Positions 1-8,131 of a stretch of DNA of 64,000 bases are shown one piece after another. The position numbers and the translations under genes were made by a program. Source of the stretch: Leifsonia aquatica H1aii (GTDB lineage: Bacteria > Actinomycetota > Actinomycetes > Actinomycetales > Microbacteriaceae); NCBI RefSeq assembly GCF_000633535.1, contig NZ_AYMR01000013.1, positions 37,369 to 101,368 on the forward strand, read 5' to 3'. The first letter of the stretch is position 1; every line of letters begins with the position of its first letter. The notes beneath the pieces were generated by a model. The model searched no databases. It had not been told where the DNA came from and worked only from the letters and a program-made list of their open reading frames with translations.

Positions 1-1
1 G

Positions 2-763
2 GGCGTCATCGCGGTGGGGTTCCTGGCCGGGATGTTCGTCAGCCCGGTCGACTGGGGCGCCGCGGCGGGAGGCCTGGTGCCGCGCTTCGACGGGGCACCA
101 ACGGTGCTGCTCGCGGCGAGCATGCTGGGCGCCACGGTGATGCCGCACGCCATCTACCTGCACTCGGCTCTCGCCCGCGACCGGCACGGCTCGACCACCG
201 ACCCGGGCCGCGTGCGCACCCTGCTGCGCGCCACCCGGTTGGATGTGGTGCTCGCGCTGATCCTCGCCGGCGCGGTCAACATCGCGATGCTGCTGGTGGC
301 GGCCGCGTCGCTGCGCGGGGTGGCGGGGACCGACACGATCGAGGGAGCGCACGCCGCCATCTCCTCCGCACTCGGCCCTGTCGTCGGGATCGTCTTCGCG
401 ATCGGCTTGCTCGCGTCGGGCCTCGCCTCCACCTCGGTCGGCAGTTACGCGGGCGCGACGATCATGGGCGGCCTGCTGAAGGTGCGGGTCCCGCTGCTGG
501 CCCGGCGGATCATCACCCTCATCCCCGCGGTGATCATCCTCGCGCTCGGCGTCGACCCGACCTGGGCGCTCGTGCTGTCGCAGGTGTTCCTGAGCCTGGG
601 CATCCCGTTCGCGATGATCCCGCTGCTGCGCCTGACCGGCTCGCGGGAGGTCATGGGCGAGCGGGCGGACCGGCTCTGGGTGCGGCTGGCCGGCGGGGCG
701 GTCGCCGGGCTGGTCGTGGTGCTCAACCTCGCGCTGGTGGTGCTGACCGTCACCGGGGCCTGA
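2..763 (+). CDS. mntH: Nramp-family Mn2+/divalent metal transporter MntH, 5' truncated by the window edge
   Basis: Proton-coupled divalent metal importer of the inner membrane. Only the C-terminal 253 codons are present; the frame is open to base 2 and the family's N-terminal metal-binding motif lies outside the window. What remains is almost entirely hydrophobic helices (about 7) and carries the family's transmembrane-6 signature MPHAIYLHS, whose Met and His take part in metal binding and proton coupling. The convergent gene 0.4 kb downstream encodes a DtxR-type regulator with manganese-type ligands, which supports manganese as the substrate. The family assignment is firm; manganese specificity is inferred from the neighbour. 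Confidence 0.9.
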   Translation, partial: GVIAVGFLAGMFVSPVDWGAAAGGLVPRFDGAPTVLLAASMLGATVMPHAIYLHSALARDRHGSTTDPGRVRTLLRATRLDVVLALILAGAVNIAMLLVAAASLRGVAGTDTIEGAHAAISSALGPVVGIVFAIGLLASGLASTSVGSYAGATIMGGLLKVRVPLLARRIITLIPAVIILALGVDPTWALVLSQVFLSLGIPFAMIPLLRLTGSREVMGERADRLWVRLAGGAVAGLVVVLNLALVVLTVTGA

Positions 764-1156
764 GGCGCGGCGCCGGCGGCCTCCCGCGCGGCACGCCGTC
801 GCCGGGCAGTGGAGGAGTTCGGGGGCGCGCCGGGCCGGATGTCCTCCGGTGGCCGCGCGGACGCGGCGTAGGCAACGGAGGAGTTCGCGCGCGACGCGCC
901 GTCGCCGGGCAGGCAGCGGAGGAGTTCTGGGGCGTGGCGGGTGGGATCTCCTCCGGTAGCCGCGCGGTCGCGGCGTGGCGAACGGGGTGCGGCGTGGGCA
1001 ACGGAGGAGTTCTAGGGCGTGGCGAGTCGGATCTCCTCCGGTGGCCGCGCGGACGCGGCGCCGCGGGTGGGATCTCCTCCGGTAGCCGCGCGGACGCGGC
1101 GTGACGGGTGGGATCTCCTCCGGTGGCCGCGCGCCGTGCGTACCGGCAGACGCGGC
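764..1156. repeat. Intergenic spacer filled with short direct and inverted repeats
   Basis: No gene is seen between the convergent mntH and mntR. The spacer holds four copies of GGAGGAGTTC (811, 877, 918, 1003) and five copies of G(A)TNTCCTCC in the opposite sense (about 838, 945, 1030, 1071, 1112), most followed by GGCCGCGCGGACGCGGCG or a close variant. Each GGAGGAG can pair with a downstream CTCCTCC, so transcripts from either side could fold into several alternative hairpins. The most economical reading is a degenerate tandem array serving as a bidirectional terminator region. Confidence 0.6.
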
Positions 1157-1825
1157 TCAGGCGGTGACGACCCAGACGGCGCCGGCGGCCGTCGCGCCGA
1201 GCACGATCGTCGACTCCGCGGTGCGCACGGTGACGTCGCCTGCGAACTCGCGGTGCTCGTCGACCGTCAGGCGGGTGTCGAGGCCGATCCGCAGCTCGTC
1301 CAGGTAGCGCAGAATGGCCGGGTCCGCGTCGGAGATGCGCGCCACCACGACCTCCACACCGGTCTGCGCCGACAGCAGCGGCACGGCGTCGGGGCGGCGC
1401 GGCTGCCCGTCGGCGGTCGGGATGGGGTCGCCGTGCGGGTCGCGCGCGGGGAAGCCGAGACGGCGGTCGATCCGGTCCACAAGGTCGTCCGAGACCGCGT
1501 GCTCCAGCACCTCGGCCTCGTCGTGCACCTCGTCCCAGCCGTAGCCGAGCTCCTCCACCAGGAACGTCTCGATGAGCCGGTGCCGGCGCACCATCGCCAC
1601 CGCGTGACGCCGACCGTCATCGGTGAGCTCGATGCCGCCGTACGGTTCGTGGGCCAGCAGGCCCTGCTCGGTCAGCCGGCGGATGCCGTCCGAGACGGTC
1701 GCCGCGCGCACGCCCATCCGCTCGGACAGCTGCTTGACGGTGACAGGGTCGCCCTCCCACTCGGTGGCGGACCAGATGAACTTCAGGTAGTCCTGCGCCA
1801 CAGGGGAGAGGTCGGACACGGGCAT
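1157..1825 (-). CDS. mntR: Manganese-dependent DtxR-family repressor, MntR type
   Basis: Metal-dependent DNA-binding repressor of 222 aa with an N-terminal winged helix (about 1-70), a dimerisation and metal-binding domain (70-140) and a C-terminal SH3/FeoA-like domain. Aligned by eye to DtxR/MntR, the ligands are H82, E86, H101, E105, E108 and H109. The two positions that separate iron from manganese sensors are Asp12 (Met10 in DtxR) and Glu105 (Cys102 in DtxR), both as in Bacillus MntR. This argues for Mn2+ sensing and fits the adjacent mntH. The ATG start is preceded by TAGACT and exactly 6 nt, a leaderless arrangement. Confidence 0.88.
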   Translation of the reverse strand: MPVSDLSPVAQDYLKFIWSATEWEGDPVTVKQLSERMGVRAATVSDGIRRLTEQGLLAHEPYGGIELTDDGRRHAVAMVRRHRLIETFLVEELGYGWDEVHDEAEVLEHAVSDDLVDRIDRRLGFPARDPHGDPIPTADGQPRRPDAVPLLSAQTGVEVVVARISDADPAILRYLDELRIGLDTRLTVDEHREFAGDVTVRTAESTIVLGATAAGAVWVVTA

Positions 1826-1888
1826 GCCCCGAGTCTACGGGCTGTAACAGGGCCGATCTCCAGCGTGCACGCTGTTACCGTTGTCCCC
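1826..1888. promoter_or_regulatory. Divergent promoter region between mntR and cbs
   Basis: On the minus strand TAGACT (1832-1837) lies 6 nt before the mntR ATG. On the plus strand TACCGT (1876-1881) lies 7 nt before the cbs GTG. Both look like -10 elements of leaderless transcripts. An inverted repeat GTAACAG (1844-1850) / CTGTTAC (1872-1878) lies between them and could be a regulator site. No Shine-Dalgarno is seen before either start. Confidence 0.5.
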
Positions 1889-3253
1889 GTGAAGTACGCA
1901 GAGACCATCACAGACCTGGTCGGCGACACCCCGCTCGTGAAGCTCAACCGGCTGACCGAGGGGATCGCGGCGACGGTGCTCGTCAAGCTCGAGTACCTGA
2001 ACCCCGGAGGATCCTCCAAGGACCGCATCGCCAGCCGCATCATCGACGCGGCCGAACGCGAGGGACTCTTGAAGCCCGGCGGCACCATCGTGGAGCCCAC
2101 GAGCGGCAACACCGGCGTGGGCCTGGCGCTCATCGCCCAGCAGCGCGGCTACCGCTGCGTGTTCGTGCTGCCGGACAAGGTGGGCGAGGACAAGCGCAAC
2201 GTGCTCACCGCCTACGGCGCGGAGATCGTGGTGACGCCCACGTCGGTCGCCCCCGAGGACCCGGACTCGTACTACTCCGTCTCGGACCGGCTGACGGCCG
2301 AGATCCCGGGCGCATTCAAGCCCAACCAGTACGCGAACCCGAACGGCCCGCGCAGCCACTACGAGACCACCGGCCCGGAGGTCTGGCGCGACACCGACGG
2401 CAAGGTGACGCACTTCGTCGCCGGCGTCGGCACCGGCGGGACCATCACCGGCACCGGTCGCTACCTCAAGGAGGCCTCCGACGGGGCGGTGCGCATCATC
2501 GGCGCCGACCCGGAGGGCTCGGTCTACTCCGGCGGCACCGGACGCCCCTACCTGGTCGAGGGCGTCGGCGAGGACTTCTGGCCGAGCGCTTACGATCCGA
2601 CCGTCGTCGACGAGGTCATCCCGGTCACCGACGCCGAGTCGTTCCACATGACCCGGCGGCTGGCCCGCGAGGAGGGCATCCTCGTCGGCGGCTCCAGCGG
2701 CATGGCCGTCGTTGCCGCCCTGCGCGCGGCGAAGAGCCTCACCGCCGACGACGTCGTGGTGGTCATCCTCCCGGACGGCGGACGCGGCTACCTGGCCAAG
2801 ATCTTCAACGACAAGTGGATGCAGTCCTACGGCTTCAGCGAGGTGCCGGACGAGTCCACGGTCCACGACGTCATCCGCACGAAGCGCGGCGACCTGCCGG
2901 ACCTGGTGCACGCCCATCCGGGCGAGACCGTGCGCGACGCCATCCAGATCATGAACAAGTACGGCGTCTCGCAGTTGCCCGTGCTGACCGCCGAGCCGCC
3001 CGTGGTGATGGGCGAGGTGGCCGGCGCGCTCGACGAGACCTCGCTGGTCGATGCCGTCTTCAGCGGTCGCGCCGCGATGAGCGACCCGGTCGGCAAGCAC
3101 ATCGGCGACCCGCTCCCGCTGATCGGGGTGAACGAGCCCGTGGCCGCCGCCCGGGCCGCGCTCGGCAGCGCCAACGCGCTGCTCGTGACCGAGGACGGCA
3201 AGCCGCTCGCGGTGCTCACCCGGCAAGACCTGCTCAACTTCTTGAGCGACTGA
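1889..3253 (+). CDS. cbs: Cystathionine beta-synthase
   Basis: PLP enzyme condensing homocysteine and serine (or O-acetylserine) to cystathionine, the first step of reverse transsulfuration. 454 aa. The fold-type II core shows the PLP lysine K44 in GGSSKDR and the phosphate-binding motif PTSGNTG. Two C-terminal CBS domains (about 335-454) follow, as in actinobacterial homologues; there is no heme-binding N-terminus. The GTG start is chosen because the family begins with YAETITDLVG just after it and because TACCGT sits 7 nt upstream. An upstream in-frame extension to 1019 is antisense to mntR and is rejected. metB follows after 92 nt, so the two probably form an operon. Confidence 0.93.
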   Translation: MKYAETITDLVGDTPLVKLNRLTEGIAATVLVKLEYLNPGGSSKDRIASRIIDAAEREGLLKPGGTIVEPTSGNTGVGLALIAQQRGYRCVFVLPDKVGEDKRNVLTAYGAEIVVTPTSVAPEDPDSYYSVSDRLTAEIPGAFKPNQYANPNGPRSHYETTGPEVWRDTDGKVTHFVAGVGTGGTITGTGRYLKEASDGAVRIIGADPEGSVYSGGTGRPYLVEGVGEDFWPSAYDPTVVDEVIPVTDAESFHMTRRLAREEGILVGGSSGMAVVAALRAAKSLTADDVVVVILPDGGRGYLAKIFNDKWMQSYGFSEVPDESTVHDVIRTKRGDLPDLVHAHPGETVRDAIQIMNKYGVSQLPVLTAEPPVVMGEVAGALDETSLVDAVFSGRAAMSDPVGKHIGDPLPLIGVNEPVAAARAALGSANALLVTEDGKPLAVLTRQDLLNFLSD

Positions 3254-3345
3254 GCTCCGCCGCCGCTCCGGCGCTGCACGGGCACATCCGCACCGCGCAC
3301 CGCACCTCGACCATCCGACGAACGAACGACACGAAAGGCGCCGCC
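3254..3345 (+). other. C-rich spacer between cbs and metB
   Basis: The sense strand is C/A-rich and G-poor, with repeated CCGCACC-like words, followed by GAAAGG about 8 nt before the metB ATG as ribosome-binding site. No riboswitch or strong hairpin is seen. Similar C-rich leaders precede several other genes in this window. Confidence 0.4.
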
Positions 3346-4512
3346 ATGACCGCCGAGACCGACCAGAACCAGGGCTTCGCCACCCGCGCCATCCACGTCG
3401 GGCAGGAGTTCGACCCGACGACCGGTGCGATCATCCCGCCGATCTACCAGACCTCCACGTTCGTGCAGGACGGCATCGGCGGCCTGCGCAACGGCTATGA
3501 GTACGGCCGCGGCGGCAACCCGACCCGCACCTCGCTGGAGACGCTGCTCGCCTCGCTCGAAGGCGGCGTCAGCGCCCTGTCGTTCGCGTCCGGTCTCGCC
3601 GCCGAGGACGCCCTGCTGCGCGCCGTGTTGGCCCCGGGCGACCACGTCGTGCTGGGCAACGACGTCTACGGCGGCACCCACCGGCTGATCAACCGCATCC
3701 ACCGGGCCTGGGGGGTCGGCAACACCACGGTCGACCTGACCGACCTCGACGCCGTCCGGCAGGCTCTGACGACCGCGGGCACCCGCATCCTCTGGATCGA
3801 GACGCCGAGCAACCCGCTGATGAAGATCAGCGACCTGGCCGCCCTGGTCGAGCTGGGCCACGCGGCCGGCGCCCTCGTCGTGGTCGACAACACGTTCGCC
3901 TCGCCGGTGCTGCAGCAGCCGCTGTCGTTCGGCGCCGATGTCGTCGTGCACTCCACGACGAAGTACCTCGGCGGCCACTCCGACGTGATCGGCGGGGCGG
4001 TGGTCTTCGCCGACGCGGAACTCGCCGAGAAGGTGCAGTTCATCCAGTTCGCGGCCGGCGCCGTCTCGGCCCCGATGGACGCGTGGCTCACCGTGCGCGG
4101 CATCAAGACCCTCGACGTGCGCATGCAGCGGCACAGCGCCAACGCGCAGGCGATCGCGGAGGCGCTGGTCGGTCACGACGGCATCGACGCCGTGTACTAC
4201 CCGGGCCTGCCGACGCATCCCGGCCACGACCTCGCCGCGCGGCAGATGAGCGGCTTCGGCGGCATGATCTCGGTGGCCCTGAGCGGTGGAGCGGCGGCGG
4301 CCCGCTCGTTCGCCGAGTCGACCCGGGTGTTCCAGCTTGCGGAGTCCCTCGGCGGGGTGGAATCGCTCATCGGCTACCCGTCCGAGATGACCCACGCGTC
4401 GGTGCGCGGCACCGAGCTGGAGGTGCCCGACAACGTCATCCGGCTCTCGGTCGGCATCGAGGACGTCGCCGACCTGCTGGCCGACGTCGAGCAGGCGCTC
4501 GCCCGCCGCTGA
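3346..4512 (+). CDS. metB: Cystathionine gamma-synthase/lyase (Cys/Met metabolism PLP enzyme)
   Basis: Fold-type I PLP enzyme of 388 aa, the usual length. The Schiff-base lysine is K206 in HSTTKYLGGHSD, and the substrate-loop motif YEYGRGGNPTR is present near the N-terminus. Such enzymes either make cystathionine from O-acyl-homoserine and cysteine (gamma-synthase) or cleave it to cysteine (gamma-lyase). Placement directly after cbs fits either a full transsulfuration route or a cysteine-producing pair, and sequence alone does not decide. The ATG is preceded by GAAAGG with good spacing. Confidence 0.9.
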   Translation: MTAETDQNQGFATRAIHVGQEFDPTTGAIIPPIYQTSTFVQDGIGGLRNGYEYGRGGNPTRTSLETLLASLEGGVSALSFASGLAAEDALLRAVLAPGDHVVLGNDVYGGTHRLINRIHRAWGVGNTTVDLTDLDAVRQALTTAGTRILWIETPSNPLMKISDLAALVELGHAAGALVVVDNTFASPVLQQPLSFGADVVVHSTTKYLGGHSDVIGGAVVFADAELAEKVQFIQFAAGAVSAPMDAWLTVRGIKTLDVRMQRHSANAQAIAEALVGHDGIDAVYYPGLPTHPGHDLAARQMSGFGGMISVALSGGAAAARSFAESTRVFQLAESLGGVESLIGYPSEMTHASVRGTELEVPDNVIRLSVGIEDVADLLADVEQALARR

Positions 4513-4527
4513 CCCCGCCGCCTGCTG

Positions 4528-4590
4528 GCGACATGTGGACCGAATGTCGCTTATGAAGCGCTGTAAAGCCACATTCGGACCGAATGTCGC
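4528..4590. repeat. Pair of CATTCG-type 15-bp palindromes (family 1, locus 1)
   Basis: Two units lie between the convergent metB and the broken HEAT-like gene: a variant CATGTGGACCGAATG (4532-4546) and a perfect CATTCGGACCGAATG (4572-4586), each flanked by GCGAC or GTCGC. The loop between them contains AAGC/GCTT words. The same 15-bp unit recurs near 23.3 and 35.7 kb. The position between gene 3' ends fits a terminator or REP-like element. Confidence 0.7.
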
Positions 4591-4614
4591 CGGGCTCGGA
4601 GCGCGGGAGGCCGC

Positions 4615-5443
4615 TCAGGTCGTCAGCGCCGACGCCTCACGGGCGACGTCGAGCAGGCCGCCGAGCGGGCGGAGGCGCGCCTTCGTCAGGTTCTCCCGCG
4701 CGATCCAGCGTGCGTCGGGGTCGGTCGAGGTGGCGAGACGTTCCAGCAGCGGGACGCCCTCGTCGGGGGCCGCGACCGTGACCACGCTGACCGCGTAGCC
4801 GAGCGCCTGCCGGAGGACGCGGAGGTCGGGGTCGCGTCGCCCGTCGGCGCGGACGGCGAGCAGCAGATCGACGGCGTCGTTGACGACGGCGCACGCCTCG
4901 GCGCCGTGCGGGGGCTGCTTCAGGAGACGCGGTTCGGCGACCGCCGCTACGGCGGCGCGCGCGGTCAGCGCCTTCCGGGCCGACGCGCCCTCGCCCGATG
5001 CCGGCCGCGTCAGCCACGCACGCACCTCCGCCATGCCGCCCGACCAGTCGCGATCGAGCACGCGCTGCATCCCTGTCGCGGCCAGTTCGCGCACCCGCCA
5101 GCGCGCATCGCCGCCGGCGCGGGTCAGCAGCCCCACCTCGCCGAGGGCGCCGGCGGCCAGAGCGGCGCAGGCCGCGACGTATTCGCGGTGCGGGTCGGAC
5201 AGGTCGGCGACGAATCGGGGAGGCTCAGCCAGCCAGCCAGCCCGCGAGCAATCCGACCGCGGCCGCGCGGTCGCCGGCGGCAGTGGCGCCGGCCGCATCG
5301 GCCAGGCGCCCGGCGAGCTCGAGGTCGGCTCGTGGCCCGGGCAGGCGGCTGTTCTCGCCGAGAGTCCGCTCCAGCGGGCCGGCATCGCCGTCGATTGCGC
5401 TGGCCCAGAGGGCGGCGAGGGTGCTGTCGTCGGGAGCCGTCAT
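4615..5443 (-). pseudogene. HEAT-repeat-like protein gene, frameshifted at a (GGCT)4 tract
   Basis: The 5' part (5443 down to 5225, 72 codons beginning MTAPDDSTLAALW) ends at a TGA directly after four tandem GGCT units (5228-5243 on the complement). The following frame, open to 4615, continues the same protein character: Ala/Leu-rich helices with DARWRVRELAATGM and DPDARWIAREN, typical of HEAT/ARM repeats. Removing one GGCT unit joins the two parts into one 274-residue frame (GWLA then EPPRF). The frames match exactly at the repeat, so this is a real frameshift, a phase-variable state or a sequence error. The ATG is preceded by TAGACT and 7 nt. The function of the intact protein is unknown. 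Confidence 0.7.
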
Positions 5444-5566
5444 GCGGCCGAGTCTAGAGGCCCGCCGTGTCGGCGCGGAGTCCCGGATCGTGCCCGAGAC
5501 GTGCACACCGGATCCCGCGGCGACAAGGGATTGCCCGGTCGCGGAATCGGTGCGCATAGTGGGCGG
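5444..5566. promoter_or_regulatory. Divergent promoter region between the HEAT-like gene and the YbdK-type ligase
   Basis: Minus-strand TAGACT (5451-5456) lies 7 nt before the HEAT-like ATG. Plus-strand CATAGT (5555-5560) lies 6 nt before the ligase GTG. Both are candidate -10 elements of leaderless transcripts, the second deviating from the TANNNT pattern. No other motif is recognised. Confidence 0.35.
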
Positions 5567-6688
5567 GTGAGGACCGTCGGGGTGGAGGAGGAGCTCCTGC
5601 TCGTCGACGCGCGCGGGGTCGCGGCGCCGGTGGCTCCGCTCGCCCTCGCGGACGCGTCGCCGGACGGCGACGGGCCGACCGTCAGCGCCGAGATCCAGCA
5701 GGAGATGCTGGAGATCCAGACCCGGCCGCACAGCTCGATGATCGCGCTGCTCGCCGACATCGTCGCGGGCCGCGACCTCGCCGATCGGCTGGCGGCACGG
5801 CACGGGGCACGGGCAGCGGCTCTGGCGATGTCGCCGCTGCGACTGCGCCCGCACCCCACCGCCGACCCGCGGTACGAGAGGATGATGGAGCGCTACGGGC
5901 TCACCGCTCGCGGTACGCTCGTCTGCGGCTGCCACGTGCATGTCGGCATCGCCTCCCGCGAGGAGGGCGTCGCCGTGCTCGACCGCATCCGCACCTGGCT
6001 GCCGGTGCTGCTCGCGCTGACGACGAACTCGCCGTACGCGGGCGGCATCGACACCGGCCACGCCAGCTACCGCTTCGTGGTCTGGCATCAGTGGCAGAGT
6101 GCCGGCCCGACCGACCTGTTCGGGTCGGTGGAGGCGTACGACCGGTTCGAGAGCCTCTTGGTCGACACCGGCGTCATCCTCGACAGCGGCATGCTCTACC
6201 TGGACGCGCGGTTGTCGCACAAGCAGCCCACGATCGAGGTCCGGGTCGCCGACGTCTGCCTGGACGCCCGGGACACGGTCGTGCTCGCCGCCCTCGTGCG
6301 CGCCCTCGTCGAGACCGCCGTGACGGCTTGGCGCGCCGGAGTCCCGCCGATCCCGATGCCGTCGGCGGCGCTCCGACTTGCCGAGTGGCAGGCGTCCTTG
6401 ACCGGGGTGAGCGGCCGCTTGCCGCATCCCGTCACCGGTATGGGAGGGACCGCGGTCGACGCTGTGGCCGCCCTCCTCTCGCACACCGCCCCTGAACTGG
6501 ACCGTGCCGGCGACCTGGCGCTGGTGCGGCGCGGACTGGCGCGCATCCTCCGGACCGGGGGAGGGGCGGGCCGGCAGCGCCTCGCCTTCGCCCGCCGGGG
6601 GAGGATGCGCGACGTCGTGGAGGCGGCGGTCGCCGCAACGCACGAGCAATCGGAGGACGACGACGGCGATGATCTCGATGCGGCCTGA
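5567..6688 (+). CDS. ybdK: YbdK-type carboxylate-amine ligase (glutamate-cysteine ligase family 2)
   Basis: ATP-grasp-like ligase of 373 aa, matching the roughly 370-aa YbdK group. The N-terminus VGVEEELLLVD, the central CGCHVHVGI and the later EVRVADVCLDA are hallmarks of the GCS2 family, which forms gamma-glutamyl amide bonds with ATP. E. coli YbdK has weak glutamate-cysteine ligase activity. In actinobacteria, where mycothiol is the main thiol, the true amine substrate of this group is usually unknown. The GTG start is chosen because the family motif begins immediately after it; an extension upstream would overlap the opposite gene. Confidence 0.85.
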   Translation: MRTVGVEEELLLVDARGVAAPVAPLALADASPDGDGPTVSAEIQQEMLEIQTRPHSSMIALLADIVAGRDLADRLAARHGARAAALAMSPLRLRPHPTADPRYERMMERYGLTARGTLVCGCHVHVGIASREEGVAVLDRIRTWLPVLLALTTNSPYAGGIDTGHASYRFVVWHQWQSAGPTDLFGSVEAYDRFESLLVDTGVILDSGMLYLDARLSHKQPTIEVRVADVCLDARDTVVLAALVRALVETAVTAWRAGVPPIPMPSAALRLAEWQASLTGVSGRLPHPVTGMGGTAVDAVAALLSHTAPELDRAGDLALVRRGLARILRTGGGAGRQRLAFARRGRMRDVVEAAVAATHEQSEDDDGDDLDAA

Positions 6689-6754
6689 TCGACGCCGGGG
6701 GAGTGCCGCGATGCTCCCTTCCGCGCGGCCGACAAGACGCCTATCCTGCCGATC

Positions 6755-7024
6755 ATGACGGACAAGCAGCTCGCGCACCAGCACGCCGTCTACACCTACG
6801 GGACCCGGCCGCTGACCCTGATGTACAGTCCGACCTCCACGGCCGCGTGGGAGGTCTACTACGGAGGCGACTACCTCGGGCTGGTCGAGGAGCAGCATCC
6901 GGCGGGCGTGAGCCGCCCGTCCTTCGTGGCGCGGCCTCCCGGTGAAGAGGAGACCGGTGATGGTATCCCCTCGGCCGATTGGCGAGCGGCGGTCGAACTG
7001 CTCGCGGCGCGCGCGGGACTCTGA
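6755..7024 (+). CDS. Small uncharacterised protein, 89 aa
   Basis: Not recognised. It is soluble, with no signal or membrane segment, and rich in Tyr and Trp (VYTYGTRPLTLMY, AWEVYYGGDYLGLVEE). The start is supported by TATCCT 7 nt upstream, the leaderless geometry used by other genes here. It follows the ligase gene by 66 nt on the same strand but has its own candidate promoter. No function is proposed. Confidence 0.6.
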   Translation: MTDKQLAHQHAVYTYGTRPLTLMYSPTSTAAWEVYYGGDYLGLVEEQHPAGVSRPSFVARPPGEEETGDGIPSADWRAAVELLAARAGL

Positions 7025-7066
7025 CGCGGCGTCACGCCACGACGGCGACCGGCCGGTCACCCAGGG

Positions 7067-7273
7067 TCAGAAAGCGAACTGCGCCCACTCTTCGCGTGGC
7101 AGCTCGACGCGCACGCCGCGCGATTCCACGATCCAATCGTGCGGAGTCCCGGCCAGATAGGTGCACAGCAGCGTCTCGCTGCTCCACCCGTCCGCCCGGT
7201 GCACCCAGCGCACCAGATGGATGTCCTGCCCCGACTTCGGTGCATTACCGATCGGCGTCTCATAGGTCGTCAC
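7067..7273 (-). CDS. Small uncharacterised protein, 68 aa
   Basis: Not recognised. A short soluble protein starting at GTG (TTYETPIGNAPK) with a strong GGGGAGGGG ribosome-binding site upstream. It contains a Trp-rich core (LVRWVHRADGW, HDWIVESRG). A longer frame to 7450 exists but has no comparable ribosome-binding site. Convergent with the preceding 89-aa gene. Confidence 0.5.
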   Translation of the reverse strand: MTTYETPIGNAPKSGQDIHLVRWVHRADGWSSETLLCTYLAGTPHDWIVESRGVRVELPREEWAQFAF

Positions 7274-7358
7274 GCGGCACCCCTCCCCGAACGTGCAGCT
7301 TGCTTGGCTTGACCCTAGCGGGGTACACCGCCGGGGGACAAGAGGTGCTGGATGAACG

Positions 7359-7574
7359 TCAGTCGTACGGATCGTCGCGATCGACGGCGATGCCGTCGTA
7401 CTCCTCGTCGCGGACCGCCTCGTCCTCGTCGTCCGCGTCCCCGGTGTCATCGTGCTCGGGCTCGATCACGCCGTCGGCATCGTAGGGGCCACGGCCTCCG
7501 CCTTCCGCCAGGGCGTCCACGTCGATCGGCTCGCCCGAGGGCGTCTCGGGGAACTGCTCGTTCGCATCGGTCAT
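7359..7574 (-). CDS. Small highly acidic protein, 71 aa
   Basis: Not recognised. Extremely rich in Asp and Glu, probably disordered ([17 protein letters not shown] in the middle). The ATG at 7574 is preceded by GGAGGAGGA at good spacing, which decides the start over longer upstream frames. Acidic short proteins of this kind are frequent and usually unassigned in Microbacteriaceae. Confidence 0.5.
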   Translation of the reverse strand: MTDANEQFPETPSGEPIDVDALAEGGGRGPYDADGVIEPEHDDTGDADDEDEAVRDEEYDGIAVDRDDPYD

Positions 7575-7773
7575 CGCCGTCCTCCTCCACCGCTCGACGG
7601 CCGGGTGGTCGCCGCTGCTACCGGATGGTAGGCGCGTGCAGCGTCGCCGGGTAGCGGCGTCCGGGAATCGGACCGTCACGAAGGGTCGGGATACTCGCAT
7701 TCCAGTCCCGCTTGGGGGACACTGGCGGTGGGTCGTCCTTGTGGCCCGTGCAGAAGAGAAGGCAGAGAGAACG

Positions 7774-7977
7774 ATGGCAATTGGCACCGTCAAATGGTTC
7801 AACTCCGAAAAGGGGTTCGGGTTCATCGCCCCGGACGACGGATCGCCCGACGTGTTCGCCCACTTCAGTGAGATCGCCGGCGACGGCTACCGCAACCTCA
7901 CCGAGAACCAGCGCGTCGAGTACGAAGTGACACAGGGTCCCAAGGGCCTGCAGGCGTCGAACATCCGTCCCGCCTGA
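7774..7977 (+). CDS. Cold-shock protein, CspA family
   Basis: 67-aa single OB-fold RNA chaperone. Starts [14 protein letters not shown] and carries both RNA-binding motifs, KGFGFI (RNP1) and VFAHF (RNP2). It binds single-stranded RNA and prevents secondary structure in the cytoplasm. The 200-nt gap upstream to the divergent acidic-protein gene leaves room for the long 5' leader usual for csp genes. A strong GC-rich hairpin follows. Confidence 0.95.
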   Translation: MAIGTVKWFNSEKGFGFIAPDDGSPDVFAHFSEIAGDGYRNLTENQRVEYEVTQGPKGLQASNIRPA

Positions 7978-7994
7978 CGCGGACAGCGGAACGG

Positions 7995-8030
7995 CCCGCC
8001 GCCGCCCTCACGGGCGAGCGCGGCGGCGGG
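7995..8030 (+). terminator. GC-rich stem-loop after the cold-shock gene
   Basis: An 11-bp perfect stem, CCCGCCGCCGC (7995-8005) with GCGGCGGCGGG (8020-8030), encloses a 14-nt loop 17 nt after the stop codon. There is no U-tract, as is common for high-GC actinobacterial terminators. Confidence 0.65.
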
Positions 8031-8131
8031 AGCGCGGCCGTCGCCGTGCATAGCAACCCCGCAGGGAACGCCTGAACAGCGCATAGGCCCGCGAAAGGTC
8101 ACGGCGATGTGACGGCGCGAGGGTGGTGCGC

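Noticed and set aside
764..1156. CRISPR array in the repeat-rich spacer
   Set aside because: Repeat words are short, differ from copy to copy, spacing is irregular, and no cas gene is nearby.
1019..1888. N-terminal extension of cystathionine beta-synthase
   Set aside because: The extension is antisense to mntR and lacks any cbs-like sequence. The family's N-terminus begins at the GTG at 1889.
3254..3345. SAM or cobalamin riboswitch before metB
   Set aside because: The spacer is only 92 nt, C-rich and nearly without stable stems. No riboswitch core could be found.
5225..5243. Programmed ribosomal frameshifting in the HEAT-like gene
   Set aside because: No slippery heptamer or downstream structure is evident. 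A changed GGCT copy number explains the shift fully.
7359..7826. Longer form (155 aa) of the acidic protein
   Set aside because: The extension has no ribosome-binding site and differs sharply in composition. GGAGGAGGA marks the ATG at 7574.
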